The notes under the pieces were generated by a model. That model saw only the letters and a program-made list of their open reading frames with translations, did not search any database and was not told where the DNA came from. The translations under genes were made by a program, and so were the position numbers. This document shows, one piece after another, positions 45,531-53,942 of a stretch of DNA of 64,000 bases (positions are counted from its first letter, which is position 1; the number at the start of each line of letters is the position of its first letter). The DNA comes from M55B112 sp964539395. GTDB taxonomy: Bacteria; Bacteroidota; Bacteroidia; Bacteroidales; GCA-2748055. The stretch spans positions 1 through 64,000 of the forward strand of contig CAZIIU010000015.1 of the NCBI GenBank assembly GCA_964539395.1. Reading direction: 5' to 3'.

Positions 45531-46940
45531 ATGTGCAAGAAGAAACTATATATCGAAACCTACGGCTGCCAGATGAACGTGGTCGACTCCGAGGTGGTGG
45601 TGGCGATCCTTCAGAAGCAGGATTATGAGGTAACTGAGAAAATGGAGGAGGCCGACCTGCTGCTGGTCAACACCTGCTCGATCCGCGACAACGCCGAGCA
45701 ACGCGTGAACAAGCGGATCGCCGAATTCGGGCGGCAGAAAAAGCTGAACGGTAATCTGGTTGTCGGGGTTATCGGTTGCATGGCTGAACGCCTGAAGGAG
45801 CAGCTGCTGGAAGATGACCGGTCGGTGGACCTGGTGGTGGGTCCGGATGCCTACCGCGAACTACCCGCACTGCTGGCTGAGGTGGAGGTCGGACAGAAAG
45901 GGATCAACACCATGCTGTCGATGGAGGAGACCTATGCCGATCTAAGTCCGGTACGGCTCGACAAAAACCATGTGTCGGCGTTCGTATCGATCATGCGGGG
46001 ATGTGATAACTTCTGTGCATACTGTGTGGTGCCCTTCACCCGGGGCAGAGAGCGCAGCCGCGATCCGGGGACCATCGAATCAGAGGTGCGGGAGCTCTTC
46101 AATGCCGGGTACAGGGAGGTGACACTGCTTGGTCAGAATGTGAATTCGTATATATGGGATAAGCCGAAGGGTGGCAATACAACAGGTACCTGGAGCGACA
46201 GAACCCATAAGCAGCAAAGACAGGAAACAATACAACCAGAGGCTCCGGGAAATACCGTAAGATTTGAGGACCTATTGGAGCAGATGGCCCGGATCTCACC
46301 CCAGTTAAGACTCCGATTTGCCACTTCGCACCCGAAGGATCTGTCTGATAAACTGCTGCAAACCATGGCAAAGTACCCCAACCTCTGCCGCAACATTCAC
46401 CTTCCGGTACAGTCGGGCAGTACTACCGTACTTAAGCGGATGAAACGCGGGTACACCCGGGAGATGTATGAAAGCAGAGTAAGAGCGATCAGGCAGTACC
46501 TGCCGGAAGTAACGATCTCTACCGATATCATCGCCGGTTTCTGTGGTGAGACGGAGAAGGAGCACGGTGATACCCTCAGCCTGATGCGCTGGGCAGGATT
46601 CGATTTCGCATATATGTTCAGGTACAGCGAACGGCCCGATACACTTGCAGCAAAAAAATACAGCGATGATGTGCCGGAGGAGATAAAAACCCGGCGGCTT
46701 AATGAAATTATTGCCCTCCAGGGCGAGCTTTCGCTCAAAAGCAAACAGGAAGATATTGGAAAAGTATTCGAGGTGCTCGTGGAAGGCACATCCAAAAAAT
46801 CGAAATCGGAACTCGTCGGACGTACCAGTCAGAATAAAGTGGTGGTCTTCCCCGCTGAGGGACATAGACCTGGCGATTACGTGCATGTAAAAATATCTGA
46901 TTGCACCTCCGCAACGCTGAAGGGTGAAACAGATTATTAA
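45531..46940 (+). CDS. miaB: tRNA-2-methylthio-N6-dimethylallyladenosine synthase MiaB
   Basis: A 469-residue radical SAM methylthiotransferase that modifies A37 of tRNAs. The ATG at 45531 is used because MCKKKLYIETYGCQMN is the normal start; a TTG 42 nt upstream is also open. The N-terminal cluster cysteines are Cys13, Cys49 and Cys83. The radical SAM cluster C158-x3-C162-x2-C165 lies in RGCDNFCAYCVVPFTRGRERSR, cited here as CDNFCAYC. LGQNVNSY and the C-terminal TRAM domain (about 405-465) are present. Residues 211-242 form a polar insertion (GGNTTGTWSDRTHKQQRQET) longer than in most relatives. Confidence 0.96.
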   Translation: MCKKKLYIETYGCQMNVVDSEVVVAILQKQDYEVTEKMEEADLLLVNTCSIRDNAEQRVNKRIAEFGRQKKLNGNLVVGVIGCMAERLKEQLLEDDRSVDLVVGPDAYRELPALLAEVEVGQKGINTMLSMEETYADLSPVRLDKNHVSAFVSIMRGCDNFCAYCVVPFTRGRERSRDPGTIESEVRELFNAGYREVTLLGQNVNSYIWDKPKGGNTTGTWSDRTHKQQRQETIQPEAPGNTVRFEDLLEQMARISPQLRLRFATSHPKDLSDKLLQTMAKYPNLCRNIHLPVQSGSTTVLKRMKRGYTREMYESRVRAIRQYLPEVTISTDIIAGFCGETEKEHGDTLSLMRWAGFDFAYMFRYSERPDTLAAKKYSDDVPEEIKTRRLNEIIALQGELSLKSKQEDIGKVFEVLVEGTSKKSKSELVGRTSQNKVVVFPAEGHRPGDYVHVKISDCTSATLKGETDY

Positions 46941-46960
46941 AAAAGGAGATTTCGCAACGA

Positions 46961-47311
46961 TCACTCATCCAGTTCCAATCCGAACTTTTCCCGCACTTCA
47001 AATGAAGAGAGAATTTCAAAATTGTTATAAATATCCGCCGCGGCAAGCAACTCTTTTACCTCATCGTCCACATTACAAAGCTGGAAATGACTTCCTTTGG
47101 CCTGTGATATCTCCGCCGCCATACTGAGGGTGCTGAATCCCGAAGAGTCGATAAAACGGATTCCCGCCAGATTAAAGATCACATGCCTTCCGGGCAAACT
47201 TACCAGGTCGTTTAGCTGTTCCCTGATCAGCTCTGAAAACAGGGTATTGAATTTATTTACATGGAAGAGTGATACTATAAATTTCTCCTCCTCCTTTGCC
47301 ACTTTTAACAT
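46961..47311 (-). CDS. STAS-domain protein (anti-sigma factor antagonist-like)
   Basis: A 116-residue single STAS domain. FNLAGIRFIDSSGFSTLSMA (about residues 46-65) has the DSSG motif whose Ser is phosphorylated in SpoIIAA-type antagonists. The N-terminal strand-helix part (VNKFNTLFSELIREQLNDLV) and the last helix (DEVKELLAAADIYNNFEIL) fit the fold. No anti-sigma kinase or PP2C phosphatase is in the window. It could belong to a stress-response partner-switch or to a lipid-trafficking (Mla-like) STAS group. Convergent with miaB, 20 bp apart. Confidence 0.85.
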   Translation of the reverse strand: MLKVAKEEEKFIVSLFHVNKFNTLFSELIREQLNDLVSLPGRHVIFNLAGIRFIDSSGFSTLSMAAEISQAKGSHFQLCNVDDEVKELLAAADIYNNFEILSSFEVREKFGLELDE

Positions 47312-47343
47312 AATACCGTTTTTTTAAATCGGTTTCCAGGGTA

Positions 47344-47351
47344 CGAAATTA
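47344..47351 (-). promoter_or_regulatory. Possible -7 element for the STAS gene
   Basis: Minus-strand TAATTTCG is one mismatch from TAnnTTTG, 32 nt upstream of the ATG at 47311. The same TTCG variant appears before ppiD. Confidence 0.4.
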
Positions 47352-47389
47352 GAGATACATTAACCGGAAACCTACTCATAACAACATAC

Positions 47390-47418
47390 TTATCCACAAA
47401 AAAAATCCTTTATTCACA
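47390..47418 (+). promoter_or_regulatory. Pair of DnaA-box matches
   Basis: TTATCCACA at 47390-47398 and TTATTCACA at 47410-47418 both match the bacterial consensus TTATnCACA, in the same orientation, 20 bp apart, with an A-rich spacer. They may titrate DnaA, regulate the STAS gene or mark part of an origin. No further boxes were found close by, so an oriC call is not made. Confidence 0.5.
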
Positions 47419-47676
47419 GTCAACACGAATAGTTGCAACGTCACATTACTAGATGGAACTTATTCTTTAAAAAGACCATCCTGCTTATTTTATCGTTGCA
47501 TTAACTGCAGATCATATTTCTACCCGTGACTACAAATACATAAAACCCCGGCAGTAGATGATGGACTGGCTGTTCTTGCTCCTTCGGCAGAAACATTCAT
47601 AAACCGCTGCCCCCTGTCCGGAATAAATAGATGGGTATTCTTCTCACAGGCAGGCTCTCAGGTAGTGGTTTAAAAT

Positions 47677-49455
47677 CTATTCCCTCTCCTTCGATGCCTT
47701 AATTGCCTTCTCCTTTGTTTCGAGGAACAATTCATCCAACTGCTCCTGGGAAATCGAGGAAGGCGTGTCGATCATCACATCACGACCGGCATTGTTCTTC
47801 GGGAATGCGATGGTATCCCTGATTGAGTCGAGTCCGGCAAACAGAGCTACCCACCTGTCGAATCCAAAAGCGATCCCGCCGTGCGGCGGTGCACCGTACC
47901 TGAATGCGCCCATAAGGAACCCAAACTGCTTCGCAGCCTCCTCCCTGGTAAAACCGAGGTTGTCGAACATCTGCTGCTGCATTTCCTCGTTGTGTATCCT
48001 GATCGATCCGCCGCCAATCTCAACACCGTTGATCACAAGGTCGTAAGCGATAGCCCGCACCTTACCCGGGTCGCTTTTGAACAGCTCAAGGTCCTCTTTA
48101 TACGGACTGGTAAACGGGTGGTGCATGGCATGAAACCGCCTGGTCTCCTCATCCCACTCCAGTAACGGAAAATCGACCACCCAAAGTGGTTTGTACACAT
48201 CCGGATCCATCAACTCCAACCTCCTGCCCAACTCCAACCGCAGCTCGCTGAGCGCTTTTCGCGTGAGTTCCGTCTCCCCTGCCAGAATCAGCATCAGGTC
48301 GCCGGGCACCGCTCCCATCGCATCGGCCCACTGCTGCAGGTCGCCGGGAGAGAAGAACTTATCGACCGACGACTTGAAGGTCCCCGCATCATTGTACTTC
48401 ACATATACCAGTCCTTTCATTCCCAACTGCGGACGTTTTACAAAATCGGTGAGTTCATCAAGCTGTTTCCTTGAATACTCCGCACACCCCTCAACGCAGA
48501 TGCCGCTTACATACCCCGCGGAATCGAACACCTGGAAACCCTTCCCGGCGGTCAGCCCTTTTATATCGGTAATCTCCATGCCAAACCGTGTATCGGGCTT
48601 GTCATTTCCATACCGCTTCATCGCCTCGGCATAAGACAGCTTCGGATACTTCTCCGTGATCTCCACCCCTTTGATTGCTTTAAAAAGGTGGTTCGACAGC
48701 CCCTCAAAGGCGTCCAGCACATCGTCGCGCTCCACGAACGACATTTCGCAGTCGATCTGTGTGAACTCCGGCTGCCGGTCGGCCCGCAGGTCCTCATCCC
48801 TGAAGCACTTAACGATCTGGAAGTAACGGTCGAACCCGGCCACCATCAGCAGCTGCTTGAAGGTCTGCGGCGACTGAGGCAGCGCGTAGAACTGACCGGC
48901 GTTCATACGCGAGGGCACAACAAAATCGCGTGCTCCCTCGGGAGTTGACTTGATCAGCACCGGTGTCTCCACCTCGATGAATTTTTCCCCGCTGAGGTAG
49001 TTCCGGATCTCGATCGACATACGGTGGCGAAGCTCCAGGTTTTTTCGTACCGTTTCCCGTCGCAGGTCGAGGTAGCGGAATTTCATTCGCATCTCATCCC
49101 CCCCATCGGTCGCTGTTTCAATGGTAAACGGCGGCACCTCGGAGCTGTTCAATATACTGAAGGTGTTCACCAGGATCTCGATCTCCCCGGTCGGCATCTT
49201 TGGGTTCTTGTTGCTCCGCTCGGCCACGGTCCCTTCAGCCCTTACCACATACTCCCGGCCCAGCTTCCTGGCGCCACGGCAGAGCTCCGCGTCAGTCTCC
49301 ATGTTAAACACCAGCTGTGTGATCCCGTACCTGTCGCGCAGATCAACAAATGTCATACCTCCCAGGTCGCGCGACCGCTGCACCCAGCCGCTCAAAACCA
49401 CCTTTTCATCCACATGTTGAATATTCAGGTCGCCACAAGTGTGTGTTCTGTACAT
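47677..49455 (-). CDS. aspS: Aspartyl-tRNA synthetase
   Basis: A 592-residue class II synthetase of the bacterial type. An OB-fold anticodon-binding domain occupies the first ~105 residues (VVLSGWVQRSRDLGGMTFVDLRDRYG, cited in part as GWVQRSRDLGG). The catalytic domain has motif 2 FRDEDLRADRQPEFTQID and motif 3 GGIAFGFDRWVALFAG. The bacterial GAD insertion lies at about 290-410. The C-terminal NNAGRDVMIDTPSSIS replaces the usual NAxCP-type ending and is typical of the clade. It is divergent from tadA with a 69-bp gap. Confidence 0.98.
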   Translation of the reverse strand: MYRTHTCGDLNIQHVDEKVVLSGWVQRSRDLGGMTFVDLRDRYGITQLVFNMETDAELCRGARKLGREYVVRAEGTVAERSNKNPKMPTGEIEILVNTFSILNSSEVPPFTIETATDGGDEMRMKFRYLDLRRETVRKNLELRHRMSIEIRNYLSGEKFIEVETPVLIKSTPEGARDFVVPSRMNAGQFYALPQSPQTFKQLLMVAGFDRYFQIVKCFRDEDLRADRQPEFTQIDCEMSFVERDDVLDAFEGLSNHLFKAIKGVEITEKYPKLSYAEAMKRYGNDKPDTRFGMEITDIKGLTAGKGFQVFDSAGYVSGICVEGCAEYSRKQLDELTDFVKRPQLGMKGLVYVKYNDAGTFKSSVDKFFSPGDLQQWADAMGAVPGDLMLILAGETELTRKALSELRLELGRRLELMDPDVYKPLWVVDFPLLEWDEETRRFHAMHHPFTSPYKEDLELFKSDPGKVRAIAYDLVINGVEIGGGSIRIHNEEMQQQMFDNLGFTREEAAKQFGFLMGAFRYGAPPHGGIAFGFDRWVALFAGLDSIRDTIAFPKNNAGRDVMIDTPSSISQEQLDELFLETKEKAIKASKERE

Positions 49456-49524
49456 CGCTTATCGGTTTTTTCAGTAAATTGGCCCAAAATACTCTGCGAA
49501 AATATAAAGAATTATTGAGGTACA

Positions 49525-49974
49525 ATGGCATATACGCTCTTCTCTGACGAATATTTTATGAACGAGGCACTTAAGGAGGCACAGAAAGCTTTTGAGGCCG
49601 ATGAGGTACCGGTAGGTGCCGTGGTCGTATCGGGTGAGCGCCTGATCGCCAGGGGGTACAACATGACAGAGCAGTTGGGCGATGTAACCGCCCATGCGGA
49701 GATGATCGCCCTCACCAGTGCGGCCAATTTCCTGGGAGCAAAGTACCTTACCGACTGCACGTTGTACGTAACACTCGAGCCATGCCTGATGTGCGCTTCG
49801 GCCCTCAAGTGGGCACAGCTCGGCCGGTTGGTTTTCGGAGCATCGGACGACAAAGCGGGCTATCACATCGTGGAGCAGCCTGTACTTCATCCGAAAACAG
49901 GTATCCGGTTCGGTGTACTGGAAGAGGAGTGCGGCCGGCTGTTGAAGGATTTTTTCCGTGGAAAACGGAAATAA
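49525..49974 (+). CDS. tadA: tRNA-specific adenosine deaminase TadA-like
   Basis: A 149-residue zinc deaminase. The catalytic HAE is in VTAHAEMIAL (about residues 56-65) and the zinc cysteines in EPCLMCASALKWAQL (about 90-104). MNEALKEAQKAFEADEVPVGAVVV is the usual N-terminal helix and strand, cited here as ALKEAQKAFEADEVPVGAVV. By family it converts A34 of tRNA-Arg(ACG) to inosine. A related guanine or cytosine deaminase is less likely given the sequence pattern and length. Confidence 0.92.
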   Translation: MAYTLFSDEYFMNEALKEAQKAFEADEVPVGAVVVSGERLIARGYNMTEQLGDVTAHAEMIALTSAANFLGAKYLTDCTLYVTLEPCLMCASALKWAQLGRLVFGASDDKAGYHIVEQPVLHPKTGIRFGVLEEECGRLLKDFFRGKRK

Positions 49975-50139
49975 TTGCGGTCTTAAGTCCGGGCACTCAA
50001 AGGTAACCCGTCTGCTACGGCCTGACAAAAATATCAATTCATTTTGCAATTTAACGAAACGCAGAATTACGAAACGTGAATATACGAAATCAACTTCCTG
50101 TAAGCGGAAATTCGTTCCGGCATGTACATCGGTAACACT

Positions 50140-51588
50140 CTATGAAGAAATAGTAAACCCGGCACGTTCCAGGTCCTTCCAGAAACCGGGGTATGATTTG
50201 GTCACCACTTCCGGGTCTTCAATAATAATCTCTCCCCGCACCAGGGCCGCCGTGGCAAAGGCCATCGCCATTCGATGATCGTGATAGGTAGCAATCACCG
50301 GTTCAGAATCGGGAGTACACACCTTCCTGTTCCACGAAAGCCAGGAACCAGTCTCATCCGCTTCAAGAATATACCCCAGCTTCCGCATCTCCGTCTGCAT
50401 CGCCACGATTCTGTCGGTCTCCTTGATCTTCAGTGTCTGCGTACCCGAAAATCTGAAAGGTATCCCCTTCAGGCAGAGCGACACAACCATCGGCTGCACG
50501 ATATCCGGACATTCAGTGAAGTCATATTCAAAAATCTCTTTCAATTGCAACCCGTTCAACTGACCGGCATCAGCTGGTAACTTAGCCTGTTGCCCGGACC
50601 CGGGGTTATCTGCCCGCTGCTGTGCCGGACTTTCAGCCGGTTTTTCCTGCTCCTTATCCAAAACAACCCGCTCCCCGTCGAACACCGCCTGCATCCCCAA
50701 CCTCCCGAATATCCCCACAAGGGCACTGTCGCCCTGCAAGCTCTCCTTCTTCAGACCGGTAAGTTCCACCCTGCCTCCGCGCTCCAGAAAGGCCATCGCA
50801 TACCAATACGACACCGCGCTCCAATCGGCCTCCACCTGATACCTCCCATGCCTGTATTCCCCACGGGGGATCGCAATGTGGTTGCCACTCCAGAGACTTT
50901 CAACGCCACATTCCCGCATCAACGCCAGGGTCATCCGGATATACGAGGCGGAAACGATCTCTCCCTGCAGCTCCAGGCGGAGCCCGTGCTTCATCGTGGG
51001 TGCAATCATAAGGAGCGCACTGATGAACTGACTGCTGATAGCGCCATCAATTGCGATCTCTCCCCCATTTAGTTGGCTGCCGGAGATTTTTAGCGGGGGA
51101 AAGCCATCCTTTTCCATGTAGGAGATCCCGGCACCGAGGGCTCTGAGCGCGTCGACGAGCGGACCGATCGGACGCTCCTTCATGCGCTTGGAGCCGGTAA
51201 GGATCACCTCACCCTCCCTCGTGCTAAAGTATGCTGTGAGGAAACGCATGGAGGTGCCGGCATGACTAATATCATGAACGGTTATGCCGGAGCCGGTTGC
51301 CCGAGATGTACGATTCGAACCGGAAGAAACATCTTCAACAGCACCTGCTGTTCCCATCTTAACGCCGGAAATAGTGGCATTTATCTCTGCGAGACCACTA
51401 TGATGGCCCGAACCTGAAAGTGCCTTTACCATCACATCCGTGTCGTCCGAATCGGAGAGCCCCCCGGGAAGCCCTTCATTCCCCGACAATGCATGGATGA
51501 TCAACAACCGGTTGGATATGCTCTTGGAAGCAGGCAACCTTAACGATGCATTTAAAACTGAAACTGGCCTGGAAATTTTATATATCAT
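50140..51588 (-). CDS. aroA: 3-phosphoshikimate 1-carboxyvinyltransferase (EPSP synthase)
   Basis: A 482-residue enzyme of the shikimate pathway that joins phosphoenolpyruvate to shikimate 3-phosphate. The ATG at 51588 gives the normal start (MIYKISRP); an upstream Met at 51627 is less likely. Catalytic blocks are present: ASKSISNRLL (20-29), HAGTSMRFLTAYFS, RMKERPIGPLVDALRALG, DFTECPDIVQP (356-366), KETDRI (389-394) and DHRMAMAFA. It is about 70 residues longer than Bacteroidota relatives because of two polar low-complexity insertions, at about 59-101 and 311-347, both outside the motifs. Activity is expected to be retained. Confidence 0.94.
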   Translation of the reverse strand: MIYKISRPVSVLNASLRLPASKSISNRLLIIHALSGNEGLPGGLSDSDDTDVMVKALSGSGHHSGLAEINATISGVKMGTAGAVEDVSSGSNRTSRATGSGITVHDISHAGTSMRFLTAYFSTREGEVILTGSKRMKERPIGPLVDALRALGAGISYMEKDGFPPLKISGSQLNGGEIAIDGAISSQFISALLMIAPTMKHGLRLELQGEIVSASYIRMTLALMRECGVESLWSGNHIAIPRGEYRHGRYQVEADWSAVSYWYAMAFLERGGRVELTGLKKESLQGDSALVGIFGRLGMQAVFDGERVVLDKEQEKPAESPAQQRADNPGSGQQAKLPADAGQLNGLQLKEIFEYDFTECPDIVQPMVVSLCLKGIPFRFSGTQTLKIKETDRIVAMQTEMRKLGYILEADETGSWLSWNRKVCTPDSEPVIATYHDHRMAMAFATAALVRGEIIIEDPEVVTKSYPGFWKDLERAGFTISS

Positions 51589-51738
51589 TCGTTTGAATCT
51601 ATGAATTAAATGTGGCGGCAGTCGCACCGGCGTTCCCCCGGTAAAATTAATAAAAAGTGGGAAGGAAATGTTTTAAAACCTGTTTAGCTTCTGCTTTTAT
51701 CATGTTAAATTGCGTGCGATTTTACACCTGTGGCAATT

Positions 51739-52911
51739 ATGCTCGATTTTCAAAACACAGAAACAGCTTTTTCAATTAAGTCCGACAGGGATATCCGGCG
51801 GGCCTTTTTTATGTACAAAATGATCTCCTACCCGTGGATCGTGAAGATTGCAAACCCGATGATCAAGGTGGCTTCAGCCATACGGTTTCCGATCAACTGG
51901 ATCGTGAAACCAACAGTATATGCCCAGTTTTGCGGTGGGGAGACAATTGAAGATTGTGCGCCGGTGATTGACAAGATCAAGAAAGGCGGGGTCTGTTCGA
52001 TCCTCGATTACTCTGTGGAGGGATCGGAAGATGACGCGGTTATCGAACAGGCACTGGAGGAGACGCTGCGGGTGATCGACTATGCAGCTACAAATGACAG
52101 TATTCCGTTTACGGTTTTCAAACCGACTGCCTTTGCAAAGAGTGACGCACTTGAAGTGCTTAGCAATTCGGAAGAACCCGATGAAGAGAGCCTGCGGGAG
52201 GGTGAGAAGTTCAGGGAGAGAGTGGGCCGACTGTGTAAGAGGGCCTACGGATACCGAATCCCCATTATGATCGATGCAGAGGATTCGTGGTACCAGGAGA
52301 TCATCGATCGGGTGGTGATGGAGAACATGGCAAAGTACAACATGGAGCAACCGATCGTTTTCAATACCTACCAGATGTACCGGCATGACCGGCTTGAGCG
52401 ATTGAAAAAAGATCATGCAGAAGCAAGGAAAGGTAAGTTCTTCCTTGGAGCCAAATTTGTGCGCGGTGCCTATATGGAAAAAGAGCGGGAACGGGCAGCA
52501 GAGATGGGTTATGAAGACCCGATCCAGCCCGATAAGCCGGCAACGGACCGTGATTATAACCTCGCGCTGAAATATACGCTGGAACATTTGGATGATTTCG
52601 CAGTCTTTAACGGCACGCACAACGAGGAGAGCAGCCGGTATATGGCGGAGCTGATGGATGAACTGAAGATTGAAAGGAATGATAAACGCTGCTGGTTCTC
52701 CCAGCTTTACGGGATGAGCGATCATATCAGCTTTAACCTGGCGGCGGAAGGATACAACGTAGCGAAATATGTGCCATACGGACCGGTGAAATTCGTGCTG
52801 CCTTACCTCATGCGAAGGGCGGAGGAAAACACGTCAGTGAAAGGACAGACCAGTCGCGAGCTGATGCTTCTGAAAAAAGAAAAAAAGCGGCGAAGGGAAA
52901 AAAAGTCCTGA
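51739..52911 (+). CDS. Proline dehydrogenase family protein
   Basis: A 390-residue flavoenzyme of the PRODH fold, which oxidises proline to pyrroline-5-carboxylate. IPIMIDAEDSWYQ, FLGAKFVRGAYMEKER, VFNGTHNEESS, FSQLYGMSDHISFNL and YVPYGPVKFVLPYLMRRAEENT give the full PRODH motif set, the last including the YxPYG and RRxEEN substrate and FAD contacts. It is a stand-alone PRODH without the aldehyde dehydrogenase half. The start is taken at ATG 51739; GTG at 51730 is also open. The C-terminus is very basic (LLKKEKKRRREKKS). Confidence 0.92.
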   Translation: MLDFQNTETAFSIKSDRDIRRAFFMYKMISYPWIVKIANPMIKVASAIRFPINWIVKPTVYAQFCGGETIEDCAPVIDKIKKGGVCSILDYSVEGSEDDAVIEQALEETLRVIDYAATNDSIPFTVFKPTAFAKSDALEVLSNSEEPDEESLREGEKFRERVGRLCKRAYGYRIPIMIDAEDSWYQEIIDRVVMENMAKYNMEQPIVFNTYQMYRHDRLERLKKDHAEARKGKFFLGAKFVRGAYMEKERERAAEMGYEDPIQPDKPATDRDYNLALKYTLEHLDDFAVFNGTHNEESSRYMAELMDELKIERNDKRCWFSQLYGMSDHISFNLAAEGYNVAKYVPYGPVKFVLPYLMRRAEENTSVKGQTSRELMLLKKEKKRRREKKS

Positions 52912-52998
52912 ATACCTTCTCAGGCTGCTGTGCTATCCTTCAAACGCTGAATTCGGAGCCGGCATGTACGGAATATCCTGCCCGGGCTTATCCCGGGT

Positions 52999-53193
52999 GA
53001 CCATTAATTATTCCAGGAGACCATTAATTATTCCAGGAGACCCTCCTGATTATCACGAGAGATACTTGAATAGCCTAAGAGCCCCTGATTATCCTAAGAG
53101 ATACTTGAAAATTCTTAGAAACCCCTGAATAGCCTAAGAGATACTTGAAAATTCTTAGAGACCCCTGTTTATCCTAAGAGATCTTTGATTTAG
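52999..53193. repeat. ~20-bp minisatellite with alternating unit types
   Basis: About 9.7 imperfect units of 19-22 bp. The first two are identical (GACCATTAATTATTCCAGGA). From 53061 two types alternate: GATACTTGAAAATTCTTAGA-like and ACCCCTGAATAGCCTAAGA-like. Hexamers CTAAGA (53075, 53094, 53134, 53174) and its complement TCTTAG (53113, 53153) recur every 19-21 bp, so adjacent units can pair as hairpins or present sites on one DNA face. Confidence 0.85.
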
Positions 53194-53234
53194 TTGAAAC
53201 ACTGAGCCAATGGTAAAAAGCACCAATGAAATCA

Positions 53235-53311
53235 CAGCAGGAAATACCCGGTACCGACCGTGTTTCGCCAGCAGGAAATACCCGGTACCGACCGTGTTTC
53301 GCCAGCAGGGT
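53235..53311. repeat. 34-bp tandem repeat
   Basis: Two identical head-to-tail copies start at 53235 and 53269 with CAGCAGGAAATACCCGGTAC, and a truncated third CAGCAGG begins at 53303. Perfect identity implies recent duplication. Confidence 0.92.
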
Positions 53312-53346
53312 CGAATACCGCGACGGGCAGGTCAGAGACTATGATC

Positions 53347-53392
53347 GTATGCCGGGAAAAATTCTTATCTTTGCTGCAATACTCCGGCATAC
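53347..53392. promoter_or_regulatory. Inverted repeat bracketing a promoter
   Basis: GTATGCCGG (53347-53355) and its perfect complement CCGGCATAC (53384-53392) flank the -7 element TATCTTTG (53366-53373, exact TAnnTTTG match). The left arm covers roughly the -33 region and the right arm ends directly before the ATG at 53393. This looks like an operator pair or an autoregulatory site. Confidence 0.6.
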
Positions 53393-53872
53393 ATGAAAAT
53401 TGACAATCAGAAAAATATTTACAGAATATGGCTCCGGAAGATGGTGTACACCATCATTTTTACCGCTTCGATCGTTGGAGTGCTCTTCCTGAACATTTTC
53501 GATGATCAGGAAACAAACTTTACCAAATACCATCTGATTATCATTATTGCTGCCATTTTTATCGTGATCAGTGTAATCGGTGTTTTGCGTAATCCATACT
53601 ACTTCTACTTCAATGATTCCAGGGATGTGCTTGAGTTCAGGTACTATCCTGTTGGGATTTTCAATAGCCGGAAAAATTCGTTACAAATACCCAAACAGCA
53701 TTTCATCAGATTTGAAACCGTAAAATTCTTTTTCGGACTGGAGGAGAAGCTGATACTCTACCAGAGCTATCGCAACAAAGAGGCTAAATACCCACCAATC
53801 AGTCTCTCGGCAGTGGACACAACGGATATCGGAAAGCTGAAAAATGCACTGCAGCGCTACAGCGGACAATAA
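53393..53872 (+). CDS. Two-helix membrane protein with PH-like domain (unknown)
   Basis: A 159-residue protein: two transmembrane helices (about 18-36 and 46-66, YHLIIIIAAIFIVISVIGVL) with an acidic loop between, then a ~90-residue C-terminal soluble part of alternating strands (YYFYFNDSRDVLEFRYYPVG, FIRFETVKFFFGLEEKLILY) ending in a helix (TTDIGKLKNALQRYSGQ). The soluble part resembles bacterial PH-like domains. Function is unknown. It lies 70 bp before dprA and has its own, unusually bracketed promoter. Confidence 0.75.
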   Translation: MKIDNQKNIYRIWLRKMVYTIIFTASIVGVLFLNIFDDQETNFTKYHLIIIIAAIFIVISVIGVLRNPYYFYFNDSRDVLEFRYYPVGIFNSRKNSLQIPKQHFIRFETVKFFFGLEEKLILYQSYRNKEAKYPPISLSAVDTTDIGKLKNALQRYSGQ

Positions 53873-53942
53873 TTAACGAAACTCCTTTTTTCATGCGATT
53901 TTTTCCTCTCCCGATACATTAAAGAGGGGAACAAAATATGCT

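Larger units (their letters stand above)
47312..47676. other. AT-rich intergenic region between aspS and the STAS gene
   Basis: A 365-bp stretch without a credible gene. It contains a possible STAS promoter at 47344-47351 and two DnaA-box matches at 47390-47418. From about 47450 to the aspS end I see no conserved element, and no clear terminator for aspS. Confidence 0.7.
52912..53392. other. Repeat-rich intergenic region
   Basis: A 481-bp stretch with no credible gene on either strand. It holds a 20-bp minisatellite (52999-53193), a 34-bp tandem repeat (53235-53311) and a promoter bracketed by an inverted repeat (53347-53392), all listed separately. The first ~85 bp contain two CCCGGG palindromes but nothing else recognised. 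Confidence 0.85.

Noticed and set aside
47312..47676. Chromosome origin (oriC)
   Set aside because: Only two DnaA boxes are seen, without dnaA or a clear cluster of further boxes; the evidence is not enough for an origin call.
51874..52725. 283-residue minus-strand open frame
   Set aside because: It is antisense to a well-supported proline dehydrogenase and shows no recognisable domain.
52999..53193. CRISPR-like array
   Set aside because: Units are contiguous, degenerate and ~20 bp, with no constant repeat separated by unique spacers and no cas genes nearby.
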